From Caballeronia jiangsuensis (GTDB lineage: Bacteria; Pseudomonadota; Gammaproteobacteria; Burkholderiales; Burkholderiaceae): DNA of 60,542 nucleotides. Location: assembly GCA_000648925.1 (NCBI GenBank), contig JFHF01000047.1:1-60542 (forward strand). The letters run 5' to 3'. A program made the translations under genes and the position numbers. Under the pieces are notes generated by a model. That model saw nothing but the letters and a program-made list of their open reading frames with translations. It ran no database searches and had not been told where the DNA came from. How positions within the stretch are numbered: the first letter of the stretch is position 1; the number at the start of each line of letters is the position of its first letter. Below, one piece after another: positions 1 to 7,820 of the stretch.

Positions 1-1184
1 GGAAGCGGGTCCGCGACCGGCGGTGTCGGATGTGTTGCGGGTTTCTCGGTGGCTGCGATCGTCGGGGTGTTTCGAGGCGGCTCGGTCGTGCGCGCGACGG
101 GCGTGACGGGCGCGGGCGTTTGTGTCGCCGGTTTTGTAGCGGCTGGGGCTGCTGCTGTCAGCGTCGTCGTGCTGATACGCGGTTCCGGTTTTTGCACCGA
201 TGCGATGACCGGCGTCGCCGGTTTGATCGACGGCGCAGCGGCAGCGACCGGCGCGCTCGTCGTCGGGTTCGGTGTCGCGGGCTTCGCCACGGCTACGGCG
301 GTCGGTGGCGCGATGCTGGGCGACGGCGGGTTCGCCGTTGCGTGTGCCATTGGCGCGGCGGGCATCGTCGGCTTCGCGGCGGCCAGCGTGCTAGCCGATG
401 CAGGCGTGCTTGCGGCGACGACGCGTGGTGCGACCGACGGGGCTTCCGTCGTCGCATGCGCTGCGAGCGGAATGCTTGGCGGCTTCGCGGGTGCGGCGGC
501 GGCTATCGTGGTAGCCGATGCAGGCGCGCTAGCGGCGACAACGACGCGCGGCTCGACTCGTGGTGCTTCCGTCGCCGCACGCGCTGCGAGCGGAACGCTC
601 GGCGAGGCAACGGCGTGTTCTTCGCGCGCGTGATTCGCCTTCGCCATCACCGACGCCGATGCCGGCGCGACGGCCTGTGCGTTCGTCGATTCCGGTTTGG
701 CTCGCATCAACGATGCATGCCGCGCAGCGTCGGCGCCCTGCGCGCCGGACGCGCGGTCGCGAACCGAGCCCGCCACGCTGATGCCTGGATCGTCGCTGAC
801 CGGCGGGGCATTGTCATCCAGACGCGCATAGAAGTAACCGCCGACCGCAATGCTCGCGACCACGCCGCTGACCAGCACGGCGATGGTCGTGTGCGCGGAC
901 TTGCGGCGCTGCTCCTGCGCATCGCCGGGCTCGATGAAGTTGGGATAGGACGTCAGCATCCTGCGGCGCACGAGGCGCTGCAGCCAGTGGCTGTCATCCC
1001 AATCGACGATATCGAGTTGAGCAGGCACCGGCACGGGCGCGCGGGTCTCCGCGCGGCTCGTGAAAATCGCGCCCTGGCGATCGGCGCCGCAGGACGGGCA
1101 GGTGTCTTCCTCGGCTGGCGAAACCGTGTTGCAGCGTTTGCAGATGACGGAGTCGAGTGACAGCGAGTAATCAGGTCGATTCAT
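1..1184 (-). CDS. Zinc-ribbon, single-pass membrane protein with Ala/Pro-rich tail (3' end outside window)
   Basis: This frame is open from an ATG at 1184 to the left edge of the window, so at least 393 residues are present and the C-terminus is missing. Read by eye, the N-terminus holds CKRC and, about ten residues on, CPSC, a four-cysteine zinc-ribbon pattern. Near residues 95-118 there is one hydrophobic segment (TTIAVLVSGVVASIAVGG), probably a membrane anchor. The rest is very rich in Ala, Pro, Val and Thr and contains two in-frame repeats of about 40 residues. The layout (cytoplasmic zinc ribbon, one helix, long disordered tail) resembles envelope or regulatory scaffold proteins, but I do not recognise a family. 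The opposite strand also has a long open frame here, but its translation is Arg/Cys-rich and looks like a shadow. Confidence 0.62.
   Translation of the reverse strand, partial: MNRPDYSLSLDSVICKRCNTVSPAEEDTCPSCGADRQGAIFTSRAETRAPVPVPAQLDIVDWDDSHWLQRLVRRRMLTSYPNFIEPGDAQEQRRKSAHTTIAVLVSGVVASIAVGGYFYARLDDNAPPVSDDPGISVAGSVRDRASGAQGADAARHASLMRAKPESTNAQAVAPASASVMAKANHAREEHAVASPSVPLAARAATEAPRVEPRVVVAASAPASATTIAAAAPAKPPSIPLAAHATTEAPSVAPRVVAASTPASASTLAAAKPTMPAAPMAHATANPPSPSIAPPTAVAVAKPATPNPTTSAPVAAAAPSIKPATPVIASVQKPEPRISTTTLTAAAPAATKPATQTPAPVTPVARTTEPPRNTPTIAATEKPATHPTPPVADPL
388..609. repeat. Two imperfect tandem repeats inside the Ala/Pro-rich coding tail
   Basis: The blocks 388-486 and 508-609 align at an offset of 120 to 123 bases. 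They share runs such as AGCCGATGCAGGCG and CTGCGAGCGGAA. The offsets are multiples of three, so the repeat keeps the minus-strand frame and encodes a repeated low-complexity segment. The difference between copies includes a 3-base insertion in the copy nearer the start codon of the minus-strand gene. Confidence 0.6.
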
Positions 1185-1503
1185 GTCGTACCCTTCTTCG
1201 AGTTATGGCTCGACGCATCGCGCGAGCGGGTCACGACATCGAGATGGTCCTAAGCAACCCGAAATGCGGGCGCTGCGCGAGCGAGCATCCCCGTGATGCT
1301 CCTCGCGCCGGGATTCTGAATGCCGATGGGAGGTATTTTTGCGGCGCGCGGTGAAGCGCGTCTACGCGATTGCGCACATTCGCGAATCGTGACGCCGGGG
1401 AGAAGCGATAGCGACATCTGTACAAACACGACATAGCCATCTGGATGACTTCCCGCAAATGTTTGCGCGGGCGAAATTGCGTGTCATCAGATACAAAAGG
1501 ACG
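1185..1503. other. Intergenic stretch between two divergent genes
   Basis: This holds 319 bases with no convincing gene. The frames that cross it are Arg-rich shadows. It must contain the promoters for the zinc-ribbon protein (leftwards) and for the small membrane protein at 1504 (rightwards). I could not pick out a clear -35/-10 pair. Confidence 0.5.
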
Positions 1504-1926
1504 ATGACAATGCAATCGAACGGCTTTGACGCGACGGCGCGGCAGTTGATAGTCGGACTGCCGCTGTTCATGGGCATGATCGAATACATCTTGCGAGTGG
1601 CGCTGAAGCAGCCCGGGAAGGACGATTTCTTTCCGATCTCGCTCGTCGCCTCCAGCGTCAGTCTGAACATTGCGCTGGCCGCGCTGCCGGGCGAGCTGCG
1701 CGGCGGGTTCTGGACGTCGGCGCAACGAATCAGTCAGGCGATGTTTATCGCGAATCTGGGAATTTTCGCCTCGCTGATTGGCGTGCTCCTGTGGATATAC
1801 TTGCTCGTGGCTTCGTTTAGCGAAGAGGTCCGAGGAATCTTGCCGCTTCATTCGTTGCGAGATTCTTTGGTCTACTATGTATTTTCAATCGTGGCGAATG
1901 AATGGAAGGCGAGGGTGGCAAGATGA
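1504..1926 (+). CDS. Hypothetical integral membrane protein
   Basis: 140 residues. I chose the ATG at 1504 because AAAGG lies just before it and the preceding in-frame codons look like leader sequence. Hydrophobic stretches lie at about residues 14-32 (LIVGLPLFMGMIEYILRVAL), 45-65 and 80-105 (IANLGIFASLIGVLLWIYLL), so two to three membrane helices are likely. Its stop overlaps the start of the next small gene (ATGATGA), which suggests translational coupling. I recognise no family. Lower GC and use of rarer codons (ttg, tta) set it slightly apart from its neighbours. Confidence 0.6.
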   Translation: MTMQSNGFDATARQLIVGLPLFMGMIEYILRVALKQPGKDDFFPISLVASSVSLNIALAALPGELRGGFWTSAQRISQAMFIANLGIFASLIGVLLWIYLLVASFSEEVRGILPLHSLRDSLVYYVFSIVANEWKARVAR

Positions 1927-2084
1927 TGAACTTCGTACTGGGATTTTTTAGAGAGTATTGGCCCGTCGTCCTGGCGTGCGCGTTCGCGAGATACGGTGCT
2001 CCCGTTGTGGCGGACTGGCTTTTTCGCCATTTCCCGAAGGAAGCGTCTCAGGGCGGAACGGAGCGGCGTTCGGGCGTCGATTGA
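1923..2084 (+). CDS. Small hypothetical membrane-associated protein (53 aa)
   Basis: Begins with the ATG at 1923 inside the overlap with the previous gene's stop codon. An equally possible start is the ATG at 1926. The N-terminal half is hydrophobic and aromatic (NFVLGFFREYWPVVLACAFA), compatible with one helix. The tail is polar and charged. The coupling to a membrane-protein gene supports its being real, but it is short and could be chance. No known family is recognised. Confidence 0.42.
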   Translation: MMNFVLGFFREYWPVVLACAFARYGAPVVADWLFRHFPKEASQGGTERRSGVD

Positions 2085-2155
2085 CACGGCTTGACGCGAA
2101 TAGGTCAACGCGACGCGATCCCGGAGTGCGTCCGGGAACGGCCCGGCCCAAACGC

Positions 2156-2185
2156 AAAAAAGCCGCTCACGACGGAGCGGCTTTT
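2156..2185 (-). terminator. Rho-independent terminator downstream of tRNA-Leu
   Basis: Arms AAGCCGCTC and GAGCGGCTT flank a short loop. On the minus strand the stem is followed by a run of T (the A-run at 2156-2161 on the plus strand). It lies 11 bases beyond the 3' end of the tRNA. Confidence 0.8.
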
Positions 2186-2195
2186 CCAATAATCT

Positions 2196-2280
2196 TGGTG
2201 CCCAGGGCCGGAATCGAACCGGCACGCCTTGCGGCGGGGGATTTTGAGTCCCCTGCGTCTACCAATTTCACCACCTGGGC
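2196..2280 (-). tRNA. tRNA-Leu (anticodon CAA)
   Basis: 85 bases including an encoded CCA. The acceptor stem pairs GCCCAGG with CCTGGGC. The anticodon stem GGGGA/TCCCC encloses the loop CTCAAAA, giving anticodon CAA, which reads UUG. The T arm is GCCGG-TTCGATT-CCGGC, and a long variable arm, typical of class II leucine tRNAs, lies between them. Confidence 0.96.
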
Positions 2281-2395
2281 CTTGATCGACTCGCACCGCA
2301 ACACACCGCAGCAACAAGCCAATCGAGTCGGCGATTATGACCGAAAACACCGCCGCCGGCAAGCAGCAACGACGGCGTTTTCGCAAGCTCGGAAA

Positions 2396-3556
2396 TTACT
2401 GGGCGAGATACGTGAACGCGCCGTTCCTGATCACGCCCATCACGCTCGCGCGCTGATCCAGGCCGACGTGATCCGTCGCGCTCGTATTCACGACGCCGTT
2501 CGGCACGACGAGCTCATGCGCGTGCTCCAGTTCCGAGCGCAGCGCCACGCGAAACTCCTTCGTGCCCGGTTTGCCGGACTTGAGCGCGCGCGCGACGGCG
2601 TCCTGCAAACGCGGATAGACGCCCGCCGCATCGCCCGCGAATTGTGTAACCGTGCCCTTACCGTACTTGTCCTCGTAGGCGTTCACGAACGCGAGCGCAG
2701 CCTTTTTCGACGGATGATCCGCCGGCAGCGTCCGCGCGACGACGGCCGGCTGCGTCGGAAACAGCGTGCCTTCTACATCCTTGCCGCCGAGCTTGATGAA
2801 CTCGGGCGTCGCGATGCCGTGCGTCTGATAGATCGCGCCCTTGTAGCCGCGCTCGACGAGCGTGCGTTGCGGCAACACCGTCGGCGTGCCCGCGCCCGCG
2901 ATCAGCACCGCGTCCGGCTTCGCGGCCATCAGCTTGAGAATCTGGCCGGTGACGCTCGCATCGGTCCGGTTGAAGCGCTCGCTCGCGACAATCCTGATAT
3001 GGCGCAGATCGGCGAACTTGGTGAACTCGTTGAGCCAGCTATCGCCGTAACTGTCCGCGAAACCGATGAAACCGACCGTCTTCACGCCGTGATTGGCCAT
3101 GTAGCGCGTCATCACGTCGGCCATCGCGCGGTCGGTCTGCGCCATCTTGAATGCCCACACCTTCTTGCCTTCCTGCGGCTCCACGACCGAGGCCGAGCCG
3201 ATCAGCGTGATCATCGGCGTTTCGGATTCGGCGACGGGATCGAGCGCGGCAAGCGCGGCGGGCGTGATGTTCGGCCCGACGATCACATCGACATGATCCT
3301 CGCTGATGAGCTTGCGGATGTTGCGCACGGCCGCGCCCGGGTCCGAGCCGTCGTCGAGGATGATGTACTCCGCGTTCTGCCCGGCGATCGTTTTCGGCCA
3401 CATCAGCATCGCGTTCTTGCTGGTGATGCCGATCGCGGCGGCGGGGCCGGTGCTCGACAGGTCGATGCCGACCTTCAATTGCGCGTGCGCGGCCGCGGCG
3501 ATTACGGACAAGGCAACGCCGGCAGCGAGCCGGCGCGTGAACTTCGACAGCGTCAT
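2396..3556 (-). CDS. ABC transporter periplasmic substrate-binding protein, branched-chain amino acid type
   Basis: 386 residues with a clear signal peptide (RRLAAGVALSVIAAAAHA, cleavage near residue 25). It then shows the type I periplasmic-binding fold of the LivJ/LivK (Peripla_BP_6) family: KVGIDLSSTGPAAAIG at the N-terminus, ILDDGSDPGAAVRNIRKLI, and VDVIVGPNITPAALA. It captures a small ligand in the periplasm for an ABC importer. No permease or ATPase gene is adjacent, so the partner must be elsewhere or it acts with a shared transporter. It lies 55 bases downstream of cysB on the same strand, so it may be co-transcribed and sulfur-regulated, but that is inference. The ligand cannot be told from the sequence. 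Confidence 0.88.
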   Translation of the reverse strand: MTLSKFTRRLAAGVALSVIAAAAHAQLKVGIDLSSTGPAAAIGITSKNAMLMWPKTIAGQNAEYIILDDGSDPGAAVRNIRKLISEDHVDVIVGPNITPAALAALDPVAESETPMITLIGSASVVEPQEGKKVWAFKMAQTDRAMADVMTRYMANHGVKTVGFIGFADSYGDSWLNEFTKFADLRHIRIVASERFNRTDASVTGQILKLMAAKPDAVLIAGAGTPTVLPQRTLVERGYKGAIYQTHGIATPEFIKLGGKDVEGTLFPTQPAVVARTLPADHPSKKAALAFVNAYEDKYGKGTVTQFAGDAAGVYPRLQDAVARALKSGKPGTKEFRVALRSELEHAHELVVPNGVVNTSATDHVGLDQRASVMGVIRNGAFTYLAQ

Positions 3557-3611
3557 CGGAAAGGTCTCCAGGGGAGTGAATTTTTTGAGGCAGCGTGCGC
3601 CGCCATTTTAT

Positions 3612-4553
3612 TCAGAGCTCGTAGCTCTCGTGCTCGCCGGTAAGCGCCTGCTCGATCAGCTTGCGGTTCAGCGACGGCGACAGCAGCTCGACGAGCGTAT
3701 ACACATAGCTGCGCAGATACGCGCCCTGCTTGAGCGCAAGGCGCGTGACGTTGGTGCCGAACAGATGGCCGACCGGCATCGCGCGCAGATGTTTGTCGCG
3801 CTCCGGATTGAACGCGATATCCGCCAGAATCCCGACGCCGAGCCCCAGTTCGACGTAAGTCTTGATCACGTCCGCATCGATGGCTTCGAGCACGACGTCG
3901 GGCGTCAGATTGCGCCGGGCGAACGCCTGATTGATTTTCGTGCGCCCGGCGAACGATGCCTCATAGGTGATGATCGGGTATTGCGCGAGATCGTCGAGCG
4001 TGAGCGTCTTGCGTTCGAGCAGCGGATGATCCGGCAGCATGACGGCGAGATGCTGCCACTGAAAGCAGGGCAGCGACACCAGTTCCTTATAGTTGGCGAT
4101 CGCCTCGGTCGCGATGGCGATATCCGCCTGATCGTGGATGACCATTTCGGCGACTTGCGTCGGGCTGCCTTGCAGGATCGAAAGATGGACCTTCGGAAAG
4201 CGCTTCTTGAATTCCGCGATTGCCGCCGGCAATGAATAGCGGGCCTGCGTGTGCGTAGCGGCGATGACGAGATTGCCCTGATCCTGCGCCGCGTAATCCT
4301 TACCGACGCGCTTCAGACTCTCCACTTCCTGCAATATTTTCTCGACCGACGCGAGGATGATGCGCCCCGGCTCCGTCAGGGATCTCACGCGCTTGCCGTG
4401 CCGCGTGAAGATTTCGACGCCCAGCTCGTCCTCCAGCTCGATGATCGCCTTCGAGACGCCCGGCTGTGATGTATACAGCGCCTTCGCGGCTTCCGTCAGG
4501 TTGAAGTTCTGCCGGACGGCCTCGCGCACGAAGCGGAACTGGTGCAGATTCAT
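3612..4553 (-). CDS. cysB: CysB-family LysR-type transcriptional regulator of sulfur assimilation
   Basis: 313 residues. The N-terminal winged helix-turn-helix spans about residues 1-60 (FNLTEAAKALYTSQPGVSKAI). The C-terminal effector domain from about residue 90 matches the CysB/Cbl type (VIAATHTQARYSLP, ILQGSPTQVAEMV, IITYEASFAGR). CysB proteins activate sulfate-assimilation genes when O-acetylserine or N-acetylserine signals sulfur shortage. The gene is divergent from the cysI operon across a 225-bp AT-rich gap, the expected arrangement. A paralogous sulfonate regulator (SsuR or Cbl type) is less likely given the cysI neighbour. Confidence 0.93.
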   Translation of the reverse strand: MNLHQFRFVREAVRQNFNLTEAAKALYTSQPGVSKAIIELEDELGVEIFTRHGKRVRSLTEPGRIILASVEKILQEVESLKRVGKDYAAQDQGNLVIAATHTQARYSLPAAIAEFKKRFPKVHLSILQGSPTQVAEMVIHDQADIAIATEAIANYKELVSLPCFQWQHLAVMLPDHPLLERKTLTLDDLAQYPIITYEASFAGRTKINQAFARRNLTPDVVLEAIDADVIKTYVELGLGVGILADIAFNPERDKHLRAMPVGHLFGTNVTRLALKQGAYLRSYVYTLVELLSPSLNRKLIEQALTGEHESYEL

Positions 4554-4778
4554 ATATAACTCAGCCGCATATCAAAGTAATTTTTCAGTCGTTTGCAATA
4601 TATAGCAGGTTCTTTACTATCAGTCCAATTTTTCCAATATCCATATCTCTATCTGTCATAAGCAAATGAGCGTTCCGTCTGAACGACGCTCGCGACAGTG
4701 ACTCAATGGATATTCGATGGATGAGACGCGCGACGTAACCTAGGACGCCGCGCCTTGACAAGAACTTGGGGCCCCCGA
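4554..4778. promoter_or_regulatory. Divergent cysB/cysI control region
   Basis: 225 bases, strikingly AT-rich next to cysB (about 4555-4665), as expected for a CysB-regulated promoter. At 4668-4691 the arms GAGCGT and ACGCTC can pair in the cysI leader. I cannot place a CysB site precisely because its consensus is weak. The cysI start is taken as the ATG at 4779; a TTG lies in frame at 4755. Confidence 0.5.
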
Positions 4779-6455
4779 ATGTACCAATACGATCAGATCG
4801 ACCAACGCATCGTCGACGAACGTGTCGCGCAGTACGCTGACCAGGTCCGCCGCCGGCTGTCGGGCGAATTGACCGAAGAGGAATTCCGTCCGCTGCGTCT
4901 GCAAAACGGCCTGTACATGCAGCGTCACGCGTACATGCACCGCATCGCGATTCCGTACGGCAACCTGCGCAGCGACCAGCTCCGCATGCTCGGCACGATC
5001 GCACGCGAACACGACCGCGGCTACGGTCACTTCTCGACGCGCACGAACATCCAGTTCAACTGGGTCGAGCTCGAAGAAACGCCGGAAATCCTGCGCAAGC
5101 TCGCTTCGGTGCAGATGCACGCGATCCAGACTTCGGGCAACTGCATCCGCAATATCACCGCCGACCAGTTCGCCGGCGTCGCGCCCGACGAGCAGGTCGA
5201 TCCGCGTCCGTGGTCGGAAATCCTGCGTCAGTGGTCGACATTCCATCCGGAATTCGCGTGGCTGCCGCGCAAGTTCAAGATCGCGGTGAACGGCTCGGCG
5301 GAAGACCGCGCGGCCGTGCAGATCCACGATCTCGGCGTGTATCTGAAGAAGAACGCGCAGGGCGAAGTCGTGATGGACATTCTCGCGGGCGGCGGTCTCG
5401 GCCGCACGCCGATCGTCGGCGCGATCATCAAGCGCGATCTGCCGTGGCAACACCTGATCACCTACTGCGAAGCCGTGCTGCGTGTGTACAACCGGTACGG
5501 CCGCCGCGACAACATGTACAAGGCGCGCATCAAGATTCTCGTGAAGGCGCTGTCGGCGGAGAAGTTCTCGAAGCAGGTCGAGGAAGAGTGGCAGCATCTG
5601 AAGGACGGCCCGTCGACGATCACGCAGGAAGAAGTCGATCGCGTGTCGACGTTCTTCGCGCCGCCGGTCTACGAAAAGCTCGCGGACACGGATGCCTCGT
5701 ACGAAAAGCATCTGATCGAAAGCAAGCCGTTCGCGCGCTGGGTCGAGCGTAACGTGCGTCCGCACAAGGTGCCGGGCTATGCGGCGGTGACGCTGTCGCT
5801 GAAGCAGCGCCATATCGCGCCGGGCGACGCCACCGACAAGCAGATGGACGACGTCGCCGCGCTCGCCGACGAGTTCTCGTTCGGCGAAATCCGCGTGTCG
5901 CACGAGCAGAACCTGATTCTCGCGAACGTGAAGAAGCGCGACCTGCACACCGTGTGGGAACGCGCGAAGGCGCTCGGTTTCGCGACGGCGAACATCGGCC
6001 TCCTGACGGACATCATCGCGTGCCCGGGCGGCGACTTCTGCTCGCTCGCGAACGCGAAGTCGATCCCGATCGCGCTCGCCATTCAGGACCGTTTCAACGA
6101 TCTCGACTACGTGCACGATCTCGGCGATCTGTCGCTGAACATTTCGGGCTGCATCAACGCGTGCGGTCATCACCACGTCGGCAACATCGGCATTCTGGGC
6201 GTCGATAAGGACGGCTCCGAGTGGTATCAGTTGACGCTCGGCGGCGAGCAGAGCTCGGGCGCGACCGGCGCGCATCTCGGCAAGGTGATCGGCCCGTCGT
6301 TCTCGGCCGAGGAGATGCCCGACGTGATCTCGCAAGTGATCGATACCTTCGTCGACAACCGCATGGAAGGCGAGCGCTTCATCGAGACGTTCGGCCGCAT
6401 CGGCATGGCGCCGTTCAAGGAGCGCGTGTACGCATCGCGCCAGGCTCACGCTTAA
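4779..6455 (+). CDS. cysI: Assimilatory sulfite reductase hemoprotein (siroheme/4Fe-4S)
   Basis: 558 residues. It carries out the six-electron reduction of sulfite to sulfide in cysteine synthesis. Two ferredoxin-like half-domains alternate with siroheme-binding halves. The cluster and siroheme ligands are visible as C415-x5-C421 (CPGGDFC) and C458-x3-C462 (GCINACG). An Arg-rich substrate/siroheme region (HFSTRTNIQFNWVE) lies near residues 86-99. The start ATG at 4779 gives MYQYDQ, the form usual in Burkholderia homologues; the upstream TTG was rejected. There is no NADPH-flavoprotein gene (cysJ) beside it, so the electron donor is probably ferredoxin or another partner. First gene of the operon. 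Confidence 0.93.
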   Translation: MYQYDQIDQRIVDERVAQYADQVRRRLSGELTEEEFRPLRLQNGLYMQRHAYMHRIAIPYGNLRSDQLRMLGTIAREHDRGYGHFSTRTNIQFNWVELEETPEILRKLASVQMHAIQTSGNCIRNITADQFAGVAPDEQVDPRPWSEILRQWSTFHPEFAWLPRKFKIAVNGSAEDRAAVQIHDLGVYLKKNAQGEVVMDILAGGGLGRTPIVGAIIKRDLPWQHLITYCEAVLRVYNRYGRRDNMYKARIKILVKALSAEKFSKQVEEEWQHLKDGPSTITQEEVDRVSTFFAPPVYEKLADTDASYEKHLIESKPFARWVERNVRPHKVPGYAAVTLSLKQRHIAPGDATDKQMDDVAALADEFSFGEIRVSHEQNLILANVKKRDLHTVWERAKALGFATANIGLLTDIIACPGGDFCSLANAKSIPIALAIQDRFNDLDYVHDLGDLSLNISGCINACGHHHVGNIGILGVDKDGSEWYQLTLGGEQSSGATGAHLGKVIGPSFSAEEMPDVISQVIDTFVDNRMEGERFIETFGRIGMAPFKERVYASRQAHA

Positions 6456-6465
6456 GGATTTGCAA

Positions 6466-7005
6466 ATGACGTTGATCATCAAGAACCGCGCCGTAGTCGA
6501 AGACGATTTCACCGTCGTGCGTGCCGCCGAAGACGGCGCGTTGCCCGCTGTCGATGCATTGCCCGCCGGCAAGATCATCGTGCCGTTCGCGCTCTGGAAA
6601 GAGCACAAGTCGGCGATCGTCGCGTCGCGCGCGAAGGAAGACATCGGCGTGTGGCTCGCGCCGGATGACGAACCCGCGGACCTCGCGCCGGACTTCGGCC
6701 AGCTTTCCGTGATCGCGGTCGACTTCCCGGTGTTCCGCGATGGCCGCGGCTTCTCCATCGGCCGCCTGTTGCGCGAGCGTTATCAATGGACGGGCGAACT
6801 GCGCGCGATCGGCGACGTGCTGCGCGATCAGGTGCTGTTCCATTCGCGTTGCGGCTTCGATGCGTTCGCGGTGCGCGCGGACAAGGACATCAACGACGCG
6901 CTGAACGCGTTCAACGAATTCACCGAGCTGTATCAGGGCGCGACCGACAATCTCGAACCGCTGTTCCGCCGTCGCGCGGCGCTCGTCGCAGCTCTCGGAG
7001 CCTGA
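6466..7005 (+). CDS. DUF934 protein of the sulfite-reduction operon
   Basis: 179 residues from the ATG at 6466, ten bases after cysI. It belongs to the DUF934 family, regularly encoded between sulfite reductase and APS reductase in beta- and gammaproteobacteria and often annotated as an oxidoreductase involved in sulfite reduction. No biochemical role is established to my knowledge. Visible features are PFALWKEHK, SVIAVDFPVFRDGRGFSIGRLLRER and a conserved RCGFDAF near residue 124. No Fe-S or nucleotide-binding motif is seen. Its fixed place between cysI and cysH suggests an accessory or electron-transfer role for CysI. Confidence 0.88.
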   Translation: MTLIIKNRAVVEDDFTVVRAAEDGALPAVDALPAGKIIVPFALWKEHKSAIVASRAKEDIGVWLAPDDEPADLAPDFGQLSVIAVDFPVFRDGRGFSIGRLLRERYQWTGELRAIGDVLRDQVLFHSRCGFDAFAVRADKDINDALNAFNEFTELYQGATDNLEPLFRRRAALVAALGA

Positions 7006-7008
7006 TGC

Positions 7009-7731
7009 ATGACCCCTGAATTGCAAGCCAAGGTTGAACGCCTGGATGCGCTGCTCGATTCGATCGCGGCGCGCCATCAGAGCGTCAAGCTAGCCAGCAG
7101 CCTCGCCGCCGAAGACATGGTGCTCACGCACGCCATTCTTTCGCGCGGCGTGAAGATCGGCATCTTCTCGTTGAACACGGGCCGCCTGCATGCGGAAACG
7201 CTCGGCATGCTCGACACCGTGAAGGCGCGCTACGGCTACGACATCGAGCAGTTCCATCCGCAGCAGGACGCGGTCGATGCCTACGTGCGCGATCACGGCC
7301 TGAACGCGTTCTACGAAAGCATTGATTTGCGCAAGAGCTGCTGCCATATCCGCAAGGTCGAGCCGCTCAATCGCGCGCTGTCGGATGTGTCCGCGTGGGT
7401 GACCGGCCAGCGTCGCGAGCAATCGGTGACGCGCGCCGAGCTGCACGAGGAAGAGCAAGATGCGCCGCGCGGCATCGCGAAGTTCAATCCGCTCGCGGAC
7501 TGGAATGAAGCCGATGTATGGGATTACCTGAAAGCCTTCGATGTCCCGGTGAATCCGCTGCATGCGCGCGGCTATCCGAGCATCGGTTGCGAACCCTGCA
7601 CGCGCGCCGTGCGTCCCGGCGAAGACAGCCGGGCGGGCCGCTGGTGGTGGGAATCGCGCGACACGAAGGAATGCGGCCTGCACATCACGAACATCAAGAT
7701 CGTCGAAGAAGCTCCGAGCTCGGCGATTTAA
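7009..7731 (+). CDS. cysH: APS-type assimilatory sulfate reductase
   Basis: 240 residues. Reduces adenylyl-sulfate (APS) to sulfite with thioredoxin. The cysteine pattern C111-C112 ... C194-x2-C197 is the 4Fe-4S signature of APS reductases, and the C-terminal ECGLH (C222) is the catalytic cysteine. PAPS-specific enzymes of enteric bacteria lack the cluster cysteines, so APS is the likely substrate. SSLAAEDMVL near residues 26-35 replaces the PP-loop. It sits three bases after the DUF934 gene. Confidence 0.93.
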   Translation: MTPELQAKVERLDALLDSIAARHQSVKLASSLAAEDMVLTHAILSRGVKIGIFSLNTGRLHAETLGMLDTVKARYGYDIEQFHPQQDAVDAYVRDHGLNAFYESIDLRKSCCHIRKVEPLNRALSDVSAWVTGQRREQSVTRAELHEEEQDAPRGIAKFNPLADWNEADVWDYLKAFDVPVNPLHARGYPSIGCEPCTRAVRPGEDSRAGRWWWESRDTKECGLHITNIKIVEEAPSSAI

Positions 7732-7820
7732 GGCGCGCAAGACGCCGCATCAAACCCTGTCATTGAACGCATCGTCGCTTTGGAAATCGCATGACGCTGC
7801 ATAAAAAAGGATCGACGAAC

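Noticed and set aside
388..609. Repeats near the left edge as a CRISPR array
   Set aside because: Only two long imperfect copies, in frame within a coding tail, with no spacers.
2196..2280. tRNA-Leu as an integration site of a genomic island
   Set aside because: I see no integrase and no direct repeat of the tRNA 3' end in the window.
4740..6758. A 672-codon frame antisense to cysI
   Set aside because: Shadow of cysI; no domain or plausible start site.
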